This document shows positions 13,795 to 21,495 of a DNA stretch of 33,645 bases, piece after piece. How positions within the stretch are numbered: the first letter of the stretch is position 1; every line of letters starts with the position of its first letter. The stretch lies in the NCBI GenBank assembly GCA_045541375.1, contig JAZQJB010000083.1, positions 1 through 33,645 of the forward strand. Direction: 5' to 3'. The position numbers were made by a program, and so were the translations under genes. The DNA is from CAG-390 sp045541375. GTDB lineage: Bacteria; Bacillota; Clostridia; Oscillospirales; CAG-272. Under the pieces are notes generated by a model. The model worked only from the letters and a program-made list of their open reading frames with translations, was not told where the DNA came from and searched no databases.

Positions 13795-13809
13795 TTTTAG
13801 TCTCCGAGA

Positions 13810-13893
13810 TTATTTTTTAGTCTTCTTAATTCCGAAAAATTTTCGCAAAATGGGTGCCAGAATGGCGGGCGGGCGCATCAGAACGATCCTCAT
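13810..13893 (-). CDS. spoVM: SpoVM-like sporulation micropeptide (27 aa)
   Basis: 27 residues, too short for usual ORF calling, from ATG 13893 with AGGAGG 4 bases upstream, to TAA. The pattern M-R-x4-R-x-P-x2-L-x2-I-L-R-x3-G with a lysine-rich end parallels Bacillus SpoVM (26 aa), including Pro9, the amphipathic helix, Arg17 and Gly21. SpoVM marks the outer forespore membrane by sensing curvature and anchors SpoIVA to start coat assembly. Location supports the call: in Bacillus spoVM follows prpC-prkC-rsgA-rpe-thiN, and here it follows prpC-prkC-rsgA-thiN with one small membrane gene between. The identification is by pattern and position only. Confidence 0.75.
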   Translation of the reverse strand: MRIVLMRPPAILAPILRKFFGIKKTKK

Positions 13894-13901
13894 GTTTCCT
13901 C

Positions 13902-14054
13902 CTATTTGATGAGCATAAATCCCGCGCAGAGGAGAACTGCCGCCTCGATAAAGGCGAGGATCTTACCCGGCAACAAAAAGGCAAGGAGTATCCCCGCGCC
14001 GAAAGTCAGCGCAAGCACTCCAACCGTCTGCCGCATCTTCCTGCAATCTCTCAT
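13902..14054 (-). CDS. Small two-helix membrane protein upstream of spoVM
   Basis: 50 residues. The start is ATG 14054, since GGAGG lies 7 bases upstream; a longer frame to 14114 would read through that site. Basic N-terminus (MRDCRKMRQ), a hydrophobic helix of about 18 residues, a PGK turn, and a second hydrophobic helix ending LIK. I do not recognise a family. Its stop codon TAG is part of the AGGAGG that serves the spoVM-like gene, so the two are translationally coupled, suggesting a membrane role in sporulation or simple co-transcription. Confidence 0.75.
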   Translation of the reverse strand: MRDCRKMRQTVGVLALTFGAGILLAFLLPGKILAFIEAAVLLCAGFMLIK

Positions 14055-14110
14055 ATTCCACCTCCGCATATCGTCTTCAATGACATTATATGCAGATGCG
14101 GGGCAAAAGT

Positions 14111-14743
14111 TCACGCGTCGCGCGATTCTATGAGATAAAGTGCGCCTTTTTTGACCGAGATGAGCGCGCAGTTGCCGTCGATCTCATTTGAGGTCGCAAA
14201 ACCGCCGTTCTTTCGAGTGAGCCGTGCATTTTTGAGGGGATATTTCGCTCCCTCGATAGAAACGCCTTTAACGACGTCGGATGCGGGAATAAGCGAGAAA
14301 TACTTGAATCCGCCGCCCCTGCCGATCAGAGCCGAGCCGCCGTTTAGGAAGTGCACGCGCGAATAACCGTCGGTTGCTATGGCGTAGTAATTGCGTGCGG
14401 CAAGGTCCTCGAGGATGGAGAGGTTTGCGAGCGTGTGGTCGAGTCTGCCCGAAAGTCCGCCGATGATGATGAAGGAGTCGGCACCGCGCTCGATGGCGAT
14501 CTCGATCGCCGCCTGCGCGTCGGTGATGTCCTTTTCGGGCTTGAGGCGGATGACCTCGGCACTCTCGGGTATCTCGGATTCGGGGAAGGAGTCGAAATCG
14601 CCAACGGCAATGTCAACCCGATCGCCGAGCGCGAGCGCGTTGCGAATGCCCGAATCGGCGGCAACGGTGATGTCCTCGCCCTTCGGGTGTTCGGTTATGT
14701 AATTTGTGTCGATCTTACCGCCGACATAGATGAATGCTTTCAT
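14111..14743 (-). CDS. thiN: Thiamine diphosphokinase
   Basis: 210 residues from ATG 14743 (GGGAG 9 bases upstream; a TTG five codons earlier is inside that site). The ThiN/TPK pattern is present: AADSGI near the N-terminus, VGDFDSF, the KDITDAQAAIEIA segment, and GGLSGRLDHTLANLSIL, which together form the ATP/thiamine site. It makes thiamine diphosphate from thiamine and ATP in the cytoplasm. Its ATG overlaps the rsgA TGA (ATGA), so the two are coupled. The rsgA-thiN neighbourhood is the Bacillus order with rpe missing. The length is normal. Confidence 0.93.
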   Translation of the reverse strand: MKAFIYVGGKIDTNYITEHPKGEDITVAADSGIRNALALGDRVDIAVGDFDSFPESEIPESAEVIRLKPEKDITDAQAAIEIAIERGADSFIIIGGLSGRLDHTLANLSILEDLAARNYYAIATDGYSRVHFLNGGSALIGRGGGFKYFSLIPASDVVKGVSIEGAKYPLKNARLTRKNGGFATSNEIDGNCALISVKKGALYLIESRDA

Positions 14744-15750
14744 TGTCTTTTCTCCCAACGGGGCTTCGCCTTGAGCGTTTTATACATCGAAAGATAGCTT
14801 TCGTGGCGCGAGGGCGCTATCTCGCCGCGCTCGATGGCTTCAAGAATGGCGCAACCCTCTTCTTTTGTGTGCGAGCAGTCAAGATATCGGCACTCGCCGT
14901 AATGCTCGCGGAACTCGCGCATAGTGTCGGGGAGATCGTCAAAGGGGAAGAAATCGAAGTTTTCAAAGTCGATCATCGAAAATCCGGGTGTGTCGGCAAG
15001 GAATCCGCCGCCTTCGAGCGGAAAGAGCTCCGCCTGTCGCGTGGTGTGCTTTCCGCGCGCGATCTTTCGGCTGATCTCGCCCGCCGCAAGCTTCATTTCG
15101 GGGAAAAGGGCGTTGATAAGGGTCGATTTTCCAACACCCGATGCGCCGGCAAAAGCCGCAACCTTGCCCTTCAGGCGTTCTTTAATATAGGAAGAAAACT
15201 CCGCAATGCCCTCGCCCTCGTAGCAGGAAAGGCGGAAGGTGGGGTAGAGCGCGGAGGTGTAGGTCTTCTCAAGCTTTTCGGCAACCTCGACGTCAAGCTC
15301 GCATTTGCCGATGACGACCACAGCCTCGATGCCGTGGTATTCGGCGACCGAGAGGAGCTTGTCGATCGTTTCTGTCGCGGGAGCGGGAGCCGCCGCGGCA
15401 CAAACGATGACGAGAATATCAAGATTCGAAAGCGGAGGGCGGATGAGCGAGTTGCGGCGGGGGAGAATTGCCGAAACCGCGCCCTCGGGCAGACCCGAGG
15501 AATCGTCCTGCGGAATTCCGCCTTCGGTGAAGGAATTGTCGGTGTAAATAAATTCGCAGATGTCGCCAACCTTGATCTTACCGCCGTCGGGCGTGCGAAG
15601 AGCACCGCGCGCGCGGGTCAAAAGCGACTTGCCTGCAAGGGGCGAGGGTGTATTCGGATAGAGTGCGGAATGAGTTTCCGCATCCGCGAGGCTGACGTAA
15701 TAAAGTCCGCCGACGCCGCGAAGAACGCGGCATTGAGTTTTATATTCCAT
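14740..15750 (-). CDS. rsgA: Ribosome small-subunit-dependent GTPase A
   Basis: 336 residues with RsgA layout: N-terminal OB fold, circularly permuted GTPase, C-terminal zinc domain. P-loop GASGVGKST at 202-210, switch II DTPG, and zinc ligands in CRYLDCSHTKEEGC are intact. RsgA hydrolyses GTP on the 30S subunit in late ribosome assembly. One thing is odd: the base-specificity motif NKxD is GKCE (148-151, inside VVVIGKCELD), losing both the Asn and the Asp that contact guanine. The ribosome site overlaps the stop of the upstream gene, 3 bases between genes. In Firmicutes rsgA is a PrkC-region gene, and RsgA is a known PrkC substrate in Bacillus. Confidence 0.92.
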   Translation of the reverse strand: MEYKTQCRVLRGVGGLYYVSLADAETHSALYPNTPSPLAGKSLLTRARGALRTPDGGKIKVGDICEFIYTDNSFTEGGIPQDDSSGLPEGAVSAILPRRNSLIRPPLSNLDILVIVCAAAAPAPATETIDKLLSVAEYHGIEAVVVIGKCELDVEVAEKLEKTYTSALYPTFRLSCYEGEGIAEFSSYIKERLKGKVAAFAGASGVGKSTLINALFPEMKLAAGEISRKIARGKHTTRQAELFPLEGGGFLADTPGFSMIDFENFDFFPFDDLPDTMREFREHYGECRYLDCSHTKEEGCAILEAIERGEIAPSRHESYLSMYKTLKAKPRWEKRQ

Positions 15751-15753
15751 TCG

Positions 15754-17208
15754 TCACCTTTCTGTAAGTCCGAATTCGGCGGCGTAGACGTATGAAAGTG
15801 CCGCCTCGGTATAGCCCGCGCGTCGGTATTCAAGGGTCAGCAAGCTGCCCCCGCGCAGGGAATGGTTGTATTCAAATCTTCCGCCGATGCCGAGCTGATC
15901 GAATCCTATCGAGCCGTTAAGGGCGACCTTGCCCGCAGAACAGCTGATGACGGTGGGCGAAGCGGGATCAGCCGCGCAGATGAAGTGGTCTGCGCCCGCA
16001 AGGATCAGCGAGTCGCAAACGTCGGAGAGCGCGGAGGATACGTATTCGGTCGGAATGCCCTCTGCGGATGAAGCAAGTTGCTTGGTTGGCGCGGGGAGGA
16101 TCGCCGAAACAGATCTCTTATATGAAGAAGCACGTGCGAAAAGCTTGCTCTCGCTTTCGATAAGATTGCAAAGATCGCTTGCGGATGCATAAACGTCAGC
16201 AACGTAAATGCTTGCCGTGACCGTTCCGCTCGAGTTTGCAACCGTCACAGAATAGGAGGCACCGTCCGTCAGCTTCTTGATGCATCCGGGGAAGGATGAG
16301 ATGACCTCGCAGACCGTAACTCTCGGAATGTCGCCCGAAAGCTCACCCGGTGTGAAGCACCAGGGGGTCGAGGTCTTGTCAAGAATATCGGATATGCCCT
16401 GCCAGATGGCAGTCAGCTCTTGCCTCGTCTTTGCGCCGCCCTCAACTCCGCCGTTAAATACGACAAGGTTGGGCTTTGTGTTGGCAATTATGCCCTCAAG
16501 TGCGCGCAGAGTATAGGAATTCGAGTCGACGTGTGAGAATGTCAGAACCTTGACTTCGCCTTCGGAGATAATATCGGGGTTGTAATCGGTTTCGGGCGTG
16601 GGGCGGAGATCGAAGAGGTAGAGTTCCTCCGAGATATAGTACCCGCCAACGTAGGAGACCGAGTCGAGAAAGGCGTTCACGCCCTCGCGCACTCTCGCCG
16701 CGGAGGGGGAGGAGATGTCAATGCGATTGCCGCTTTGCTTGATCTCGAGTCCATCGCCGCCAAGGCGCGAAAGATTTTGCAGATAAGTGCCGTCAAGCAG
16801 CGAGGTTATTCCCACGTTGACGGTCAGAGTGGGTTCGGCATTGTAAAGAGCAAGCGTTTCCCCGTCAAGCGCGAGATATTCGGCATCGGAGAGAATGACG
16901 AAGTGCGCGTGGAAGCGTCCCTGAAGCTCTGATTTGATATGTACCGCCACTTCCTCGCCCCAGCTTTCTGCCTCGGGATAAACTATGACAAGGTGGGGGA
17001 AGAGCTTTGGCACCGCGGTGCCGTCAAGCTCGGGCATCTCGTCGTCAAAGGAGAAGGGAGGGGGCAGGGTGCTCTCGCCCGTGTCGGGCATTGCCGCGGG
17101 AAGCATCGTCAAAAGAAGCAGGGTGAAAACTGCCGCGACAGAGATCCGTATTAAATTTTTTCTGTCCGTCCTCAAAAGGGATTCTTTGATTTTTTGAAAG
17201 TTCGGCAT
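15754..17208 (-). CDS. Membrane-anchored protein with a degenerate calcineurin-like phosphoesterase domain
   Basis: 484 residues. ATG 17208 is chosen (AAGGAAAG 8 bases upstream); an upstream alternative would overlap prkC. One N-terminal helix (about 18-40) anchors an extracellular body. Residues 70-190 resemble the accessory fold also seen in the phosphodiester glycosidase of this window. From 218 on, the pattern follows metallophosphoesterases (strand, TLRALEGIIANTKPNLVVFNGG, STPWCFTPGE, later a glycine-rich RGG end), but the metal ligands are lost: D-x-H reads HVD (226-228), GD reads GG, GNHD reads GELS, and GHxH is absent. I infer a non-catalytic phosphoesterase-like protein. Lying between prkC and rsgA, it may serve the PASTA kinase at the envelope. 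Confidence 0.65.
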   Translation of the reverse strand: MPNFQKIKESLLRTDRKNLIRISVAAVFTLLLLTMLPAAMPDTGESTLPPPFSFDDEMPELDGTAVPKLFPHLVIVYPEAESWGEEVAVHIKSELQGRFHAHFVILSDAEYLALDGETLALYNAEPTLTVNVGITSLLDGTYLQNLSRLGGDGLEIKQSGNRIDISSPSAARVREGVNAFLDSVSYVGGYYISEELYLFDLRPTPETDYNPDIISEGEVKVLTFSHVDSNSYTLRALEGIIANTKPNLVVFNGGVEGGAKTRQELTAIWQGISDILDKTSTPWCFTPGELSGDIPRVTVCEVISSFPGCIKKLTDGASYSVTVANSSGTVTASIYVADVYASASDLCNLIESESKLFARASSYKRSVSAILPAPTKQLASSAEGIPTEYVSSALSDVCDSLILAGADHFICAADPASPTVISCSAGKVALNGSIGFDQLGIGGRFEYNHSLRGGSLLTLEYRRAGYTEAALSYVYAAEFGLTER

Positions 17209-17243
17209 GAATTTTGCTTTCCTTATTATAATATAAGTTGATT

Positions 17244-19583
17244 TTAAGGCAACTCGGGAACAAGCCAACCCGAGCTGAGCACAAGATCGACGGTGATCCA
17301 ACCCTGGGGGCCGGAGATGACCTCGCCCGCGCCGGATGACTGGAAGATAACGGTGCCCTCGGGCGAGAAGCTTTGTGCGTAGCTGACGTTGCCGACGATA
17401 ATGCCTGCCGCAAGCAAGCGTGCTTCGGCTTGATCGAGAGTCATTCCCGTTACGCTCGGAACGATGACGCTGACGGTGGGCGGTGTATATGCCGTGCCGC
17501 CGCTGAGAACGAGATCGATCTCAAGAACGCCTGTCGAAAGCTCGATCATTCCCTCGCCGGGCATCTGCGAGAGAACGGTGTCCTTGGGCTTGAGGCTCAT
17601 TGCGTAGCTGAGATTCAGCTTGTATTCGCAAACGCCCTCGAACATATAGTCAAGAATAGCGCGTGCGCCGCTGAGCGACTGACCGACAAGGTTCATCATA
17701 TTGACCTTGCGGGTGTATGTAGGACCGCCGCTGACCGTGAGAGTGACCGAATGGTTGTTCGATGCCACGGCATCTGCGGCGCTCGGCGACTGGAGAATTA
17801 CGGTTCCCTCAGCCGCTTCGTCTCTGATCGTTATAAGTGTGACGTCAACGCCGTACTTTTCAAGCTCCTTCTTTGATTCCTCGGCATCTTTACCGAGAAC
17901 GTCGGGGCAGACGTTGAGCGAAAAATCCTTTCCGCCGCTGACGATGAAGTCGATGGCGGTGATATAGGCATAAGCGCCGACACCCGCCTCGTGCGAGGTG
18001 GCAATGATGCTGCCCGCCTTCATGGGGGAGCAGGTGTAGGTCACGTCGCCGACAAGAAGGTTGTTTTCATCAAGAAAGGCTTTTGCCTCGCGCTCGCTCA
18101 TTCCCACAAACTCGGGAAGAGTCACAAGAACCTGATCGGTGCCCGCGCTGACGTAAACGGTGATCATACTGCCGGGCTCGATCTTTTCGCCGGGCATCGG
18201 CTCGGTTGCATAGACGTATCCCTCGGGAATTGCGGCGTTTTCCTCACGGATGATGTTGACACCGTAGCCCTCGGAGCGCAGTTTGGTCTGCGCAAGGCGC
18301 CAGTTCATCATAAGATAGTCGCCAAATGTGACAAGCTCGGGGCCAAGGCTTACCGAGATCGTCACGCGGCAGGGCGATTTTCTGCGCGCGCCCGCGGAGG
18401 GCTTCTGCGAGATGACCTTGCCTTTTTCGACCGTGTTTGAAGTCAGATATTCAACGGTGACGATATAATCCTCCTCGTTGAAGCCGAGCTCTTCAATGAT
18501 GCCCTCGCTGTATTCGACGCCAACGCTGTCGGGTACCTTGAGACTCGAGGTTCCGGGCGCGCCGAAGTTCAGCGCGTCAAGACCGTAAAATACCGAAACG
18601 AGTCCGACAAAGCAGACCGCGCAGGCGATTCCGAGCGCGATGGGGAAGAATGAGCGGCTCGGCGGTCTTTCGCGGCGGTTTCTCTGCGAGCGTGCATCTG
18701 TCGCCATCTGCTTGGGCGAGGGAACCGCGGCGAGGGGATTGTCACCCAGCCTGCGGATCTGGATAAAGACGTCCTTTGCCGTCTGATATCTGCGGCGCGG
18801 GTCTTTTTCCATAAGCGTGAGTATCAGCCTCTCGAGCCCGCGGGGGATCTGTCGGTTGATCTTTCGGGGCGGCAGAGGTCTGTCGTGGATCTGCATCATA
18901 AGGATGGAGATGGGGCGCTCGTCATCAAAGGGGAGTTTGCCCGTCGCCATTTCGTACATCAGAACACCGAAGGAGTAAAGGTCGGAGCGCGAGTCGGTCG
19001 ACTTGCCCGCCGCCTGCTCGGGGCTGATGTAATAAACCGTTCCGATGGCATTGTCGGAGATCGTTTTGCCCTTGCTCTTTTCGGGTACCTTGGCGATGCC
19101 GAAGTCGGTCACCTTGATGAAACCGTCCTTGAGAACAAGAATATTCTGCGGCTTGATGTCGCGGTGAACGACGCCGCGGCTGTGCGCGTGCTCAAGTGCG
19201 GCAAGGATCTGCTCCGAAAAAGAGATGAATTCATCAAAATCGAGCGCGCCGCGCTTGTCCATATAGGTGCGCAGAGATATGCCGTCGATATACTCCATAA
19301 CGAGGTATTTCTTCTCGGTTTTGAAGGATACCGCGCGGATCGAAACGATGTTGGGGTGCGAAAGCATAGAAACGACCTTGGATTCGTTCATAAAGATGTT
19401 GAGCGATTCCTTATCGTCCGCAACGTCGTCGCGAAGCATTTTTATGGCAACTGCGGAGCCGTCGCGGAGGTCGGTTGCCTTGAAGACAACGCTCATTCCG
19501 CCCGTTCCGAGGCATTTTTCTATTTTGTATCTCGAGTCGAGCGTGGTGCCGACGAGATCTTTGTACGATAGGTTTTTTTCCAT
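17244..19583 (-). CDS. prkC: PASTA-domain Ser/Thr protein kinase
   Basis: 779 residues. Kinase domain at about 20-280 with glycine loop GTGGMS (27-32), Lys48 in VAIK, HRDIKPQN (140-147), DFG (160-162) and GTVYYISPEQ. After a basic juxtamembrane stretch comes one helix (about 312-334) and then six PASTA-like repeats outside the cell (about 350-779), each ending in a GG/SG-type turn. PrkC/Stk1 kinases sense muropeptides or lipid II and control germination, division and wall synthesis. ATG 19583 is chosen over a TTG two codons earlier; neither has a good Shine-Dalgarno, so it may be poorly translated or coupled. It is paired with prpC, 28 bases upstream. Six repeats exceed the three of Bacillus subtilis. 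Confidence 0.95.
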   Translation of the reverse strand: MEKNLSYKDLVGTTLDSRYKIEKCLGTGGMSVVFKATDLRDGSAVAIKMLRDDVADDKESLNIFMNESKVVSMLSHPNIVSIRAVSFKTEKKYLVMEYIDGISLRTYMDKRGALDFDEFISFSEQILAALEHAHSRGVVHRDIKPQNILVLKDGFIKVTDFGIAKVPEKSKGKTISDNAIGTVYYISPEQAAGKSTDSRSDLYSFGVLMYEMATGKLPFDDERPISILMMQIHDRPLPPRKINRQIPRGLERLILTLMEKDPRRRYQTAKDVFIQIRRLGDNPLAAVPSPKQMATDARSQRNRRERPPSRSFFPIALGIACAVCFVGLVSVFYGLDALNFGAPGTSSLKVPDSVGVEYSEGIIEELGFNEEDYIVTVEYLTSNTVEKGKVISQKPSAGARRKSPCRVTISVSLGPELVTFGDYLMMNWRLAQTKLRSEGYGVNIIREENAAIPEGYVYATEPMPGEKIEPGSMITVYVSAGTDQVLVTLPEFVGMSEREAKAFLDENNLLVGDVTYTCSPMKAGSIIATSHEAGVGAYAYITAIDFIVSGGKDFSLNVCPDVLGKDAEESKKELEKYGVDVTLITIRDEAAEGTVILQSPSAADAVASNNHSVTLTVSGGPTYTRKVNMMNLVGQSLSGARAILDYMFEGVCEYKLNLSYAMSLKPKDTVLSQMPGEGMIELSTGVLEIDLVLSGGTAYTPPTVSVIVPSVTGMTLDQAEARLLAAGIIVGNVSYAQSFSPEGTVIFQSSGAGEVISGPQGWITVDLVLSSGWLVPELP

Positions 19584-19611
19584 AATCAAATATATTTATA
19601 ATCCGTATTTT

Positions 19612-20385
19612 TTAAAGTTCGGCAATAACGACAGTTATATTATCGGGGCCTCCCGCGTTGTTTGCGGCGGCAACGAGTCTTTCTGTCTTCTCGCGCAGAG
19701 TACCCTCCGAGCAAACTATATCGGCAATCTCGGCGTCGCTGATGACACCGCAAAGTCCGTCGGTGCAAAGAAGGATATAGCGGGGGGCGTCGGGAGTACC
19801 GGGTGCGGGGCTCAGCGAATGAATATCAGCAACAACGTCACCGTCGATGCCGACAGCTCGGGTGATGATATTTCTCATAGGGGAGGTCTGTGCCTCCTCG
19901 TATGTAAGCTCGCCCATATCAACAAGCTGCTGAACGTAGGAGTGGTCCTTCGTCAGCTGCTCGATCTTGCCGCCCGAGATCTCATACATACGGCTGTCGC
20001 CGATGTTGAGCGAATATGCAAGAGTGTTCTCAACCACCAAAAGGGCAACGAGAGTGGTGCCCATATCCTCGAGTCTGCCGTCCGAGTCCTTTGCCTCTTT
20101 GTAAACGGCGCGGTTGGCTTCGGATGCCGAAGCCGAAAGCGAAAAGCGCAGACCGACACTGCCGAGATCGGGCTCGTCCTCGGGGTTATCGGGCAGAATA
20201 TGCTCGCGCATAGATTGCGCAAAGGTATCAAGAGCGATTCTTGAGGCGATCGCGCCTCCTGCCACTCCGCCCATACCGTCACAAACTGCAAGCAGAGTGA
20301 CCCCGGGGAGGATCTCGTAGATACCGAAGCAATCCTGATTTTCTGTGCGGCGAACGCCAACGTCGGTCTTTCCGTAAAATTTCAT
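19612..20385 (-). CDS. prpC: PP2C-family Ser/Thr protein phosphatase
   Basis: 257 residues from ATG 20385, preceded by AAAGGTG; the longer frame upstream is not supported. PP2C metal motifs are present: ENQD near the start, CDGMGG, GDSRMY, LLCTDGL and GGPDNITV, all acidic metal ligands intact. It removes phosphates placed by the adjacent PrkC kinase, in the cytoplasm. The length is typical of the short bacterial PrpC/Stp1 group. It lies 34 bases after rlmN, in the conserved rlmN-prpC-prkC order. Confidence 0.95.
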   Translation of the reverse strand: MKFYGKTDVGVRRTENQDCFGIYEILPGVTLLAVCDGMGGVAGGAIASRIALDTFAQSMREHILPDNPEDEPDLGSVGLRFSLSASASEANRAVYKEAKDSDGRLEDMGTTLVALLVVENTLAYSLNIGDSRMYEISGGKIEQLTKDHSYVQQLVDMGELTYEEAQTSPMRNIITRAVGIDGDVVADIHSLSPAPGTPDAPRYILLCTDGLCGVISDAEIADIVCSEGTLREKTERLVAAANNAGGPDNITVVIAEL

Positions 20386-20419
20386 GAGAACACCTTTCTG
20401 TGTGTTTGAATGATGGTGG

Positions 20420-21493
20420 TTAGTTGTTGTCTTCTTTATGCTGTCGCCTGAGCTGTCCGCAAGATGCGTTGATGTCGGGGCCGAGCTTTCGGCGCACCGT
20501 TGCGCGTATGCCCTTTTTCTCAAGAGCCGCGCGGAATGCCTCGATCCCCGCAGGTGAGGGAGGCATAAGTCCCGTTTCCTTGACGGGATTGACGGGAATG
20601 AGATTTACGTGGATTGGGAATTTTTCACCGCGCGACGGCTTTCCGCGAAGGGCGGAATTGAGCACGCCCGCAAGGTGAGCGGCATCGGCGGGGGATGAAT
20701 TCTGCCCGTCGATGAGGGTGTATTCGAAGGATATGCGCCGTCCCGTCGCGCGCCACCAGTCAAGGCAGGCGGCAAGAAGCTCTGCGACGTTCCATCGGTG
20801 GTTGATCGGCATGATCTTGTCCCTCACCTCGTCATCTGCGGCGTGGAGAGAGATCGAAAGGGTGATCGGCAGATTTTCCTTCATCAGCTTGCGGATACCG
20901 TCAACGTGACCGCAGGTCGAGAGGGAGATGTGTCTGTAGCCGATGCAGATGCCTCGCTCGTCGTTTACAAGGTGCAAAAAGCGGAGGACGTTGTCGTAAT
21001 TGTCCATCGGCTCGCCGATTCCCATAAGTACAATGTTTGAAATGCGCTCGCCCATATCGGCGGATGCCACTATCACCTGACCGAGGATCTCGCCCGCAGA
21101 TAGGTCGCGCACCTTGCCGCCGATCGTGGAGGCGCAGAAGGCGCAACCCATTCGGCATCCGACCTGCGAGGAAACGCAGATGGTGTTGCCGTGGTTGTAG
21201 CGCATAACGACAGATTCAATGCACTCGCCGTCGTGCAGGCGGAAGAGGTATTTCACCGTTCCGTCAACCTGCGAGACGAGCTTTTGCTCGATCTCGGGCA
21301 TACGCGAGGGCATTGCTGCCTCGAGCTTTTCGGCTGTCGCCTTTGAAATATTCGTCATTCGGCTCGGCACGAGCCCCCTGTGAAGAGCGGGGAAGATCTG
21401 TCCCGCGCGGTATTTGGGCTCGCCGAGCGAGATCATCAGCTCCGTCAGCTCCTCGGGGTAGAGCGAGAGCAGATCTGTCTGTTTTGTTTCCAT
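20420..21493 (-). CDS. rlmN: Dual-specificity 23S rRNA/tRNA (adenine-C2) methyltransferase
   Basis: 357 residues. Radical SAM cluster Cys113-x3-Cys117-x2-Cys120 (CRMGCAFC) after CVSSQVG; the methyl-carrying Cys near the C-terminus is in DINASCGQL. Segments GIGEPMDNYDNV and SLHAADDEVRDKIMPINHRW are RlmN hallmarks. It methylates C2 of A2503 in 23S rRNA and A37 in some tRNAs. Only 2 bases separate its ATG from the rsmB stop, and the ribosome site is weak, so translation is likely coupled. Another radical SAM enzyme, YgiQ, lies at the end of the same array. Confidence 0.96.
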   Translation of the reverse strand: METKQTDLLSLYPEELTELMISLGEPKYRAGQIFPALHRGLVPSRMTNISKATAEKLEAAMPSRMPEIEQKLVSQVDGTVKYLFRLHDGECIESVVMRYNHGNTICVSSQVGCRMGCAFCASTIGGKVRDLSAGEILGQVIVASADMGERISNIVLMGIGEPMDNYDNVLRFLHLVNDERGICIGYRHISLSTCGHVDGIRKLMKENLPITLSISLHAADDEVRDKIMPINHRWNVAELLAACLDWWRATGRRISFEYTLIDGQNSSPADAAHLAGVLNSALRGKPSRGEKFPIHVNLIPVNPVKETGLMPPSPAGIEAFRAALEKKGIRATVRRKLGPDINASCGQLRRQHKEDNN

Positions 21494-21495
21494 GG

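Noticed and set aside
14734..15795. 353-codon plus-strand frame across rsgA
   Set aside because: It is antisense to RsgA, whose P-loop and zinc motifs are certain; composition explains the lack of stops.
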